Of a DNA stretch of 64,000 nt, positions 49,988-57,900 are shown one piece after another. This DNA is from Deltaproteobacteria bacterium (GTDB lineage Bacteria > CG2-30-53-67). Under the pieces are notes generated by a model that saw only the letters and a list, made by a program, of their open reading frames with translations, was not told the DNA's origin and made no database searches. Each line of letters opens with the position of its first letter. Positions within the stretch are counted from its first letter, which is position 1. Both the position numbers and the translations under genes were made by a program. Location: contig JAADIO010000022.1 of the NCBI GenBank assembly GCA_013151235.1, positions 1 to 64,000 on the forward strand, given 5' to 3'.

Positions 49988-50815
49988 TTACTCCGCGTCC
50001 TTTGCACACCGAAAGCCGACGTCGTTGTGGTGATAACCTTCGATGGCAATCGCCTGCCGTCGGGTAATCCGCAACAGCGCGGCATTTGAACTCCATGCCC
50101 CCCCCCGGATCACGTGGATCCCCTTGCCGTACAGTCTGTTCGACATCTCATTGCCGGGGTACGGGGTATAGACACCCGCTGTCCATTCGGAGACGTTCCC
50201 GGCCATGTTGCGAACCCCGTAGGGCGAACTATCGGTCGCATAGAAGTCCCCGGGAACGGTGCGGGTGTAGATGGGGTTGTGGAAGAGGGTCGCGGAGTAG
50301 CATGCCCAATAGCGGCCCCCGTGGTAGGGCGGCTCATTACCCCACGGATAGCGGCGCCCGTCGGTGCCCCGTGCGGCCTTTTCCCATTCCGCCTCCGTGG
50401 GGAGACGCTTTCCCGCCCACTTCGCATAGGCATCCGCATCCTTCCAGGTCACCTCGACCACCGGCAGTTCGTCCTTGCCCATCACCGGGTTCTTCAGTTC
50501 CACCGGCAGGGTCCGTCCGGTCGCCTCGGCAAATTTGCGGTACTCGCCCACGGTCACCTCATGAGTATCAATATAGTAGGCGGGCAGATCCACGAGATGA
50601 GCGGGCGCCTCATCGTCGTACGAGTCGTCCGCTCCCATCCGGAAGGAGCCGGCGGGGATATAGGTCATTCCCGGGATCACCGCCGGCGGCTTTGCAGACT
50701 GCTGCTCGGCATGCTGCGCCACCTCTTTCGCCGCATGCTGCTCCGGCTTCCCGCTACAGCCGGAACCGAAGGAGATCAAAACAAGAAGGAGAAAAACCAT
50801 TCTGTAAGGGGACAT
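49988..50815 (-). CDS. SUMF1/FGE-fold lipoprotein lacking the catalytic cysteines
   Basis: A 275-residue lipoprotein (lipobox FGSGC, Cys20) with a formylglycine-generating-enzyme fold. GMTYIPAGSFRMGADDSYDDEAPAHLVDLPAYYI-type sequence opens the domain (about 48-80), followed by RLPTEAEWEKAARGTDGRRYPWGN (about 138-161), NMAGNVSEWTAGVY (about 206) and a C-terminal GFRC. In the segment where formylglycine enzymes carry their Cys pair, this protein reads HVIRGGAWSSNAALLRITRR, without Cys. So it is unlikely to oxidise sulfatases. Start 50815 has GGAG eight bases upstream. It follows the 7-haem cytochrome gene by 38 bases. Confidence 0.88.
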   Translation of the reverse strand: MSPYRMVFLLLVLISFGSGCSGKPEQHAAKEVAQHAEQQSAKPPAVIPGMTYIPAGSFRMGADDSYDDEAPAHLVDLPAYYIDTHEVTVGEYRKFAEATGRTLPVELKNPVMGKDELPVVEVTWKDADAYAKWAGKRLPTEAEWEKAARGTDGRRYPWGNEPPYHGGRYWACYSATLFHNPIYTRTVPGDFYATDSSPYGVRNMAGNVSEWTAGVYTPYPGNEMSNRLYGKGIHVIRGGAWSSNAALLRITRRQAIAIEGYHHNDVGFRCAKDAE

Positions 50816-50853
50816 AATAAAATCTCCAATTCTTATGGATATCGACCGGCAGA

Positions 50854-53067
50854 TCACCGATCGGCATGAGCCCAGGCAACGGCACGGTCGTAGTCCTTAC
50901 CGATCGGCGTGCCGCGATAGTTGATGTTACGAGCGAGCAACGGAACGCCGGCAGGCGTGGTGCGATGGCACGCGCTGCACTCCACGGGTCCGGTGGAACC
51001 ATCCGGGTTGTACTGGACCGCCTGCTGCGGCGACACCTCGTCATTGCCCAGGGGATTGACCGGGAAAAGGCCGTGGGCCGCCTGATGGCACCCCTGGCAG
51101 GTGATCCCGGCATGGGCACTCGAAAAACGCATCAGACTGTATTTCTGTGGTTGATCGACGGGGAAAAAACCACCCCCCATCGATTCCACAAAGGGCGGAG
51201 CGTGACAGTCGGCGCAATGCGGCAGACCCGCTGAAAACCAGTAATCCTTGCTGCCGGAGACATCACCATAAGAGACAGGAACGGCACCGTCCACTGCCGT
51301 TGCCGACACCGTGCCGTCTTTCTTCCGGTACCCGAGCGGTGCCCCTTTGCCCCGCTCCCAGGTAGCTTCGTTCCTGTCCCGCCCCTTCACTACCTTCGGG
51401 TCCAGGTAGCGGTCGATAAGCTGCTGCACGTCACCGCCGGTGAGTACCGCAGCAATTTCCGGGATCGTTTTATTCCGCAATCCCGCTCCCGCGCCCGTCG
51501 CCGTATCGGTCAGCCGGTCCGCCCGGTAAAGGGCAATGGAAAGTCGGTTGTGACAGTGCGTGCAATAGAGCCCCCGGTCCTTGCCCTCCTCATCCCAGAC
51601 GGTATCAAGGTACCATTTCCCGATCGCGTTCAGGTGACTCTTTGTGTGCAGTTCGGCCGCCCGGTACGGGTTTGAGTGGACGTCGCGGCCGGTGTAACTG
51701 CCTGCGGCATCCCGGTTGTCCCCCTTCGCGTACCGGTTGGCGCCATCCCGGGTAACGGGGAAACGATCGAACCGACCCGCATCCGAGTGGGCCGGGTGGC
51801 ACATCTGACAGTTCCCGGGCCGCCCCCCGGCGTCCGGAGCGGGCATCACCTCGGCATGTTTTCTGTGTATCGCCTCGGTCAGCGACAACCGCGCCCGCAC
51901 CTTCGAGTCGGCAATATTGGTCATGGGGCTGTCGTTCATCCGGAGACGACCGATGACGTTATCCGCGTGGCACGAGGGACAGAAAACCGTCTGGCGACCC
52001 AGGCGGTTGAGGCTCGAGTTGTTGCTGTAGTTCCAGGTAAAATGGGTCTGCTCGTCCTTGTCGTGAAGTTCGAGGATGGAAATGGCCGCCGCCTGGGTGG
52101 TGGAGAAATGCTCGGTAGAATCACTGTAGGTCTTCAGCCAATAGCTGTATTCCGCTCGGTACTTCTTCGCCCGGTCGCCGTTCGCACGCTTCGTGCCATG
52201 GCACCGATCACAGGAGGGAGCATCGACGGGGATTACCCCCATGGCGGTCATGACACTGCCGTCACGATCCATCACGAAACGGCCGGCTTTGTCCCGCAAG
52301 GTGATGATCACCCGCTGATAGGGCTGGTACTCCACCTCCTTGCCCGAACGGAGGCTTTTGTTTCCGCGCGAGTAGTCGAGGTAGGGAGTAAGCGGTAACC
52401 CTACGGCATCCCACAGATCAGGCGGAGCGAGGGGGATCGGGATATCGGTCGTGTCGTTTTCTCCGTCAACGAAAAAGCGTACGCCGCTCTCGCCGGTATA
52501 GTGAAGACTACGATCACGCTTCAGAATCGGCGGCCAATCAGTAATGCGCCGGCCGGTGATCCCATGGTCGTCATCGGGAGGGTGGGTATTCCAGACGTAA
52601 ATGCGATCCTTCGCCGTCGCCCCGGCCGGTCGGACGCCATCGGGCCGACCGTAGGTATAATAGGGACGGATGAACTCGACCGGTGGCTGGTCGAAGGGAT
52701 CGAGCCGCTCCCCGTTCCGGTCAACATCATACTTGACCCCCCAGTAGGAAAGCTTGTTGCCGGAGGAATAGGAATTTCCCTGAAAACCGAACTCGGGCTG
52801 CACACCGTCCGTCGGGGTCATCAGTTTCGGCGGCGTCCCGTCCGATCCTTCCGTACGGATTACCTGTACCTGCACGCTGTTAAAGGGAGGCAGGGCGGCC
52901 GTATATTTGAAATCGAAGCTGGTGATGTGCATCCCCAATTCCGAATGGATCAGGATTACATAACGGTGCTGGGGCTCATGGAACTCTTCCAGGGCAGGTG
53001 CCCTAACCGGAAACAACGCAACCATGCCCAGGAACAGCAGGACAATCCTCGTGCAATAAGCGCTCAC
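50854..53067 (-). CDS. Seven-haem secreted c-type cytochrome, paralogue of the giant cytochrome
   Basis: A 737-residue exported protein; the signal peptide ends near RAPALEE (about residue 26). It has seven CxxCH motifs: CDRCH (~286), CPSCH (~363), CQMCH (~420), CTHCH (~502), CADCH (~618), CQGCH (~657) and CSACH (~697). The haem-free N-terminal ~280 residues start with SELGMHITSFDFKYTAALPP, matching the giant cytochrome at 54906-59894. Haem contexts also match (for example CHADNVIGR, PHCADCHAPPFVES, AHGLFPVNPL), and only the giant protein's fifth haem is missing. The GTG start overlaps the prolyl-isomerase stop (GTGA), so the two are coupled. Likely extracellular or outer-surface electron transfer. 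Confidence 0.9.
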   Translation of the reverse strand: MSAYCTRIVLLFLGMVALFPVRAPALEEFHEPQHRYVILIHSELGMHITSFDFKYTAALPPFNSVQVQVIRTEGSDGTPPKLMTPTDGVQPEFGFQGNSYSSGNKLSYWGVKYDVDRNGERLDPFDQPPVEFIRPYYTYGRPDGVRPAGATAKDRIYVWNTHPPDDDHGITGRRITDWPPILKRDRSLHYTGESGVRFFVDGENDTTDIPIPLAPPDLWDAVGLPLTPYLDYSRGNKSLRSGKEVEYQPYQRVIITLRDKAGRFVMDRDGSVMTAMGVIPVDAPSCDRCHGTKRANGDRAKKYRAEYSYWLKTYSDSTEHFSTTQAAAISILELHDKDEQTHFTWNYSNNSSLNRLGRQTVFCPSCHADNVIGRLRMNDSPMTNIADSKVRARLSLTEAIHRKHAEVMPAPDAGGRPGNCQMCHPAHSDAGRFDRFPVTRDGANRYAKGDNRDAAGSYTGRDVHSNPYRAAELHTKSHLNAIGKWYLDTVWDEEGKDRGLYCTHCHNRLSIALYRADRLTDTATGAGAGLRNKTIPEIAAVLTGGDVQQLIDRYLDPKVVKGRDRNEATWERGKGAPLGYRKKDGTVSATAVDGAVPVSYGDVSGSKDYWFSAGLPHCADCHAPPFVESMGGGFFPVDQPQKYSLMRFSSAHAGITCQGCHQAAHGLFPVNPLGNDEVSPQQAVQYNPDGSTGPVECSACHRTTPAGVPLLARNINYRGTPIGKDYDRAVAWAHADR

Positions 53068-54503
53068 TTTTGACCTCCGGAGGATGCCGGCGGCAACGCC
53101 TTACCCCGTTTTGCCGTCGGCAGGGTCACCCGGCCGAACCAGTCCGGATCGATAACGACCTTGTGCTTTTTGCGCAGCTCCGCCAGATAGGGTCCCATAT
53201 TCTTCTTGAAGAAGAATTCATTGTAGTGTTCGCGCTTGTCGCTGTTATTGATCCGTTTCAGGGAAAGCTGCTCCGGTGCGACTCGCTCCAGGGTGCGAAT
53301 GAGATGCCACCCGAGCGGCGATTTCACCGGCCGACTGACCTCTTTTACCTTCAAGGCAAAGGCCGCCTTTTCCAACTCGGGAAGGATCTTCCCCCTCCCT
53401 TTTGTGATCCATCCCAAGACCCCCGAAGTCCGCCCGGCGGACGGATCGATGGAGCGCTCCTGGGCGAGCTTGTAGAAAGGATCGTAGTCCTCGGTAGTCT
53501 CCTTGAGGATCTGCTTGCGCAACGCTTTCGCCTCGGCCCTGGTCTTCACCACGATCTGCTGCAGACGCCGCCGTTCGGGAATGGTAAAGTCCTTCGGATG
53601 TTCCTTGTAGTATTCGGCAAAAGCCTTATCCGTGGGGATATACTTTTTACGCAATTTCGTCACGAGCTGCGCTGCGGTGAGGTCGCGCACAAAGTCGTCG
53701 TGGCGGTGCCGGTAGGTGGGGTCCCGATCGAGGCCGAGGCCGCGTGCCTTGCGTGCCTTGAGAATCTCAACTCCCATGGCAAGAAGTTCGGCACGCCGTT
53801 CCCCCGTACTTTTCTTGTTCTTAAGGCGAGGCCGTGCCCATCGCCAGGTCACCGGCTCGCCTGCAACCGTGGCGATTACCTGCCCCGGCTGTCGCTTATC
53901 GTCATCGTTCAGTGCAATATCGGCATCCTTCACCTCCACCCGGAGCGTCTTTCCCAAACTCTCCGCAAGTTCCTTACGTACCTCGTCGAAACGGCGGGCG
54001 GCAAGCTTGTTACGCATAACCCGGCGCATCTCGGCATCAAGTTTGTTGGCACCATGTTTGGTGTTCTTCTCCTTCTTCCACGCAGCCTCCACCTCTGCAT
54101 CGGTAATCTTGCTGCGTCGGTTGTAGAAGTCACGGGTATAGAGGTCGGCGAGGGTTTGAATCTCCCACGCCTTCAGGCGGGTACGGAATTTTTCGCTCTG
54201 ATCCAGCCCTTCCGACTTTGCCTCAAGATAGAGAAGACGCTGGTTGATGAGATTCGTAAGAAAAGCCTGTTTCACCCGCCGTCCCTGACCGGAGGAGTTA
54301 AGTTGATCCGCGTACGCCTGCAGCGGGGTGGAGTCAATCGCCTGGATCACCTCCCAGTCGTGGATGGCAAGGCCGTCCACGGTGGCGACGACGCCGGATT
54401 CCCCTGCGGGTTTCCCCTTCGCCGCATCGGCTGCAAGGGTCGTGCCGGCAAGGAGTACCAGAAAGGAGAAAAGAAGAGAAACGACGACCGAAAGCTTCTT
54501 CAT
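53064..54503 (-). CDS. Parvulin-type peptidyl-prolyl isomerase (SurA/PpiC family)
   Basis: A 479-residue exported chaperone-isomerase. Signal peptide about 1-24. A SurA-like helical N-terminal part (AFLTNLINQRLLYLEAKSEG, about 90-109) leads to a PPIC domain at about 305-410, with ERRRLQQIVVKTRAEAKALR and GVLGWITKGRGKILPELEKA, ending in KSPLGWHLIRTLERV. It heads the set isomerase, 7-haem cytochrome, SUMF1-like lipoprotein, DUF1573, and is translationally coupled to the cytochrome. It probably folds the proline-rich cytochromes outside the cytoplasm. Confidence 0.9.
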   Translation of the reverse strand: MKKLSVVVSLLFSFLVLLAGTTLAADAAKGKPAGESGVVATVDGLAIHDWEVIQAIDSTPLQAYADQLNSSGQGRRVKQAFLTNLINQRLLYLEAKSEGLDQSEKFRTRLKAWEIQTLADLYTRDFYNRRSKITDAEVEAAWKKEKNTKHGANKLDAEMRRVMRNKLAARRFDEVRKELAESLGKTLRVEVKDADIALNDDDKRQPGQVIATVAGEPVTWRWARPRLKNKKSTGERRAELLAMGVEILKARKARGLGLDRDPTYRHRHDDFVRDLTAAQLVTKLRKKYIPTDKAFAEYYKEHPKDFTIPERRRLQQIVVKTRAEAKALRKQILKETTEDYDPFYKLAQERSIDPSAGRTSGVLGWITKGRGKILPELEKAAFALKVKEVSRPVKSPLGWHLIRTLERVAPEQLSLKRINNSDKREHYNEFFFKKNMGPYLAELRKKHKVVIDPDWFGRVTLPTAKRGKALPPASSGGQK

Positions 54504-54600
54504 AAATAACCTCCAACATCCGCTTTAATGAGTGTTTCGCAAAGTACCCGAAAAACCGTATACTGTCAAGGGGTTAAGACCCGCATTTTTCGAACCTGCA

Positions 54601-54661
54601 AATCCCCCCTACCCCCCCTTTCCGGCGCCTCCCCCTTTTTAAAGGGGGACTGAGGGGGATT
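54601..54661. repeat. C/G-rich palindromic intergenic repeat
   Basis: The outer arms AATCCCCCCT and GGGGGATT frame an inner palindrome CCCCCTTTTTAAAGGGGG (54631-54648). It can form a strong hairpin on either strand. The 54504-54905 gap is a mosaic of such repeats between the giant cytochrome gene and the isomerase gene. Confidence 0.65.
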
Positions 54662-54810
54662 CCGCGCTTGTCTTTGATTTTCCTTGCGCCCTTGGCGTCC
54701 TTTGCGAGAAGGCGCTTTCCGCTTTTAGCCTTTGACCGGGGCGGTTTGTAAACCGCCCCCTACATCGATTTGTTTTTCTTTGCGGCCTCTGCGTCTCTGC
54801 GGTGAGATCA
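54661..54810. repeat. Purine-tract repeat plus GGGGCGGTTTGTAAACCGCCCC palindrome
   Basis: On the complement, 'ctcaccgcagagacgcagaggccgcaaag' at the right and 'ctcgcaaaggacgccaagggcgcaagg' at the left belong to the same spacer family as 13980-14095. Between them, at 54738-54758, is a near-perfect palindrome with arms GGGGCGGTTT and AAACCGCCCC. No coding function is seen. Confidence 0.6.
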
Positions 54811-54835
54811 CCTCTTGATGGTTTCATAATAGACC

Positions 54836-54867
54836 AAAGGGGGTGGACCGTAAGGCCCACCCCCTTT
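54836..54867 (-). terminator. Hairpin terminator of the giant cytochrome gene
   Basis: AAAGGGGGTGG and CCACCCCCTTT form an 11-bp stem around a short loop, 39 bases past the stop codon. The strand past the stem has no strong U-run, so termination may be partial, with some read-through into the isomerase group. Confidence 0.6.
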
Positions 54868-54905
54868 GTGCTGTGGCGGATTGGGACCCGCCGGGTTCAT
54901 AATGT

Positions 54906-57900
54906 TTACGGGTTCGACAAGGCACCCACATGGCAATAACCGCACGAGTTTGTCATCCCCGCAGGCGTGGTATCTCCCGCAGGATCGGGGTCACCGTTTG
55001 CAGCCAGATCGGTCCTCATGGCATCTACGAACTCCGTGGTCACCACGTCGAAGGTATGGGAGTGGATATCCCCCTCACGGTACTGGTTCGAACCATCCGT
55101 GAGGGAGTTCTCCCACCGCGCCGTTTTGGCCGTCTTCGGCATATGGCAGTTGGTGCATCGCCCCATACCGCTACCCACCGGATCATAGGTCATGTAACTC
55201 ATAGTACTGTTCACCCACTTCCCTATGTGACGCATCACCTCGGAGGCGATCGTGGCCTCATCGGTCGGGGTCGTGGTCCCGGCGGCAAGATCATCCGCCA
55301 TCGACTGGGTAACAAACTGGAAGTTCGCAGGATCGGCGCCTTCCAGGCTTTCGTCCGGAGTCGTTTCACCCGCACCCGGTGCTCTGAGGGAACTGTTGTG
55401 ACAACCCAGGCAGAGAGCGTTGTTATCACCGTTGGCAGTGAGCTGATGCTCTTCGACCACACCGGCGGCACTGGGACCGCCATGAGCGTCATGACAGTCG
55501 ATACAGGTCACCATCTCCATGTCGTTCTTGTACATCGTCGTACGCACCACGTCGTAGTACTGCTGGTGGTGGCCCTTCGAATGGTTGAAGGAACCGGTCA
55601 CCTGCGTTACATTCCCCGCCGCAGTAGAAGTCACGAAGGGGTTGGCCGACTCATAACCGATATCCTGCCAGCTATGGTGATCGGTGGTATAGTCGATCGC
55701 CTCCCAGTATCCGCCGACGGTCCCGAAGTCGGGAGCCAGGCCGGTGCCGTCTGCGGTGCCGTAGTACTCGGCGGGACTCATCCCCGGCTTGAAGACCGTA
55801 ATCGCCGGATCGACAGTGAGATCTCCCACGGAAGCGAAGCCCGCATGAGCGCCGCTTGAATCAAGGACGCTGTGACCGTGACCGCGCTGGTGACAGGTGC
55901 CGCAAACCATCGTCAGACGTCCCGGAGTCAGAAGATCCGGCTGGACGATATTGTAGCCCTCGCCGCCGTTTGCCACATGTTCGGAACCCGGACCGTGACA
56001 GCGCTCGCAGCCGATGTTGCCGGCGTAGACGTTGGACGCGACCTGGTCAATGTACTGGGTGATGAAATTGCCGTTGCTATCCTTGGTAATGCCGACACCG
56101 CCGTGGCAGCCGGCGCAGTCAACACCAAAGGACTCGGTGGGTGCACCCGTAGGCGTCGTACCAAGGCCTGCGGGTGTAAAAACGTCGGCACCCATGGTGG
56201 TCGGTGTGGACCACTTACCGGAGAACTCACCGTTCTCCCCGAAGGCAGCGGGGTCGGATCCGGACTCGTTCCACTGGAACGGAGCCGGATAATAATAGGA
56301 GGAACCGCCGGCCTGCACGTGCGCCGTTCCCGGCTCTCCATTGGCGCCGACAAGAAGCATGTAGCGCTGCTTGGCAACTCCCTCACCGCCATAGGTGAAA
56401 GCAACGTTGTACGTAGCCGAAAGGTTCCCGCTGCATGTGGCGTTATCCGCCATCTGCATTGTGGGCGTACCCCCCGAGTAACCCAGCTTGGCGTAATGGG
56501 TGTTGCCCTGGGCGGAGAAGCTAATGCAGTCGCCATTGGCGAATGCCGCCAAGCCACCATCAGCGTTGGCTGCCCAACTCGTCATATCCTGCAGACTGTT
56601 GGCCATCGTATAGCCGGGGTTGGACGGATCCGGAACGCGGAATCCGAGGAAGTGAAGGGTGTGCTTCAGCGAACCCTTCGCATGGCACCCAAGACAGGTA
56701 GACGAACCGACGTAGGTCGCCGAGGTGGACGGTGTCATCGAAATCGTGATGTCACCGAAGGCCGGCATGTTGACTACGTGGCCGTTGACCACCTTGAGAG
56801 TTTCACGCCGAGCCCACGGCAGGTGTGCCGTATCGCTCCCCGCAGGGATGACGCAGGCATAGTAATCACCGTCGGCCAGCGGCACACCATTAAAATTGTA
56901 GCTGCCATCAGCTGCGGTGGTCGCAAAACCGCCGTTGGAATTGGACCCGCCGATCACTGCGTTGGCGACATCCTCAATCGGCTGAATGGAACTGCTCGCC
57001 TCCACATCGGCAGCAGAAACAAAGACCACGGAGGCATTGGCAACCTTCGCCGTGGAGGTATCAACGACCGTACCGTGAAGTGCAAGACCGGTCATATTAT
57101 TGTGATTGGCGCAATCGTCGTTGGCCGGGGCTTCCGGAATCATCGTGCGCCCGTAGCCGAGCGGCAGGCCCAACCCGTTGTCGGTTGCGTTTCGTTCGAC
57201 CGTCGGCAGGGTACTCCTCGCGTCCCGCACGGTATGCATGTAGATCACCGCCAGGTCATAGTTGGTGCCGATCGTTACGCCGTTCACCTTCTTCTTCGCC
57301 GCGACTGTCGGTACACCGCCGTTGTTGGTCACGTGACATGCGCCACAGGTAACGGGACCGTGCGAACCGTTGGCATTATACTGGAGCGCAGCGTTGCGGG
57401 TCGTCGGATCGTTCAGCGGCGACACCGGGTAGAGCCCGTGGGTCGACTCGTGACACGACTGACAGGCGATCCTCTCGTGACCCTTGGAGTGGCGCATGAG
57501 GGCGTACTTGCCGGGCTCGGCCCAGGGCGGATTCATCCCCTGGGACTCGACAAATGGATACGCGTGACAGTCGGCGCAGTGCGGCTCACCCGCAGAGGCC
57601 CAGAAGTCACTCCCGTCGGTCACCACACCGTAGGGGACACCGGGGACAACTTCGCCGCCCATCCCCTTGTACTGGTAGTGGTCATTGGTATCATCAATCA
57701 CCGTCTCACCGCCGAGTTCGGAGGCAATATCCACTGCTTCCTGCTCGGTCAGCGGCGTATCGACACCGCCGAACATCAGGCCTTCGGCCGCAGCGTTCTG
57801 CGTGGCAACCAGGAGGTCTTCAGCCGATTCGCCGGCAATCGCAGGTCCCAGTCCACCGATACCGCCGGCACCGTGGCAGAGATCGCATTCCTTGTCCTCG

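Noticed and set aside
53070-54509. 479-codon open frame on the plus strand opposite the prolyl isomerase
   Set aside because: The minus-strand frame has a signal peptide and a PPIC domain; the plus-strand frame has neither and mirrors it almost end to end.
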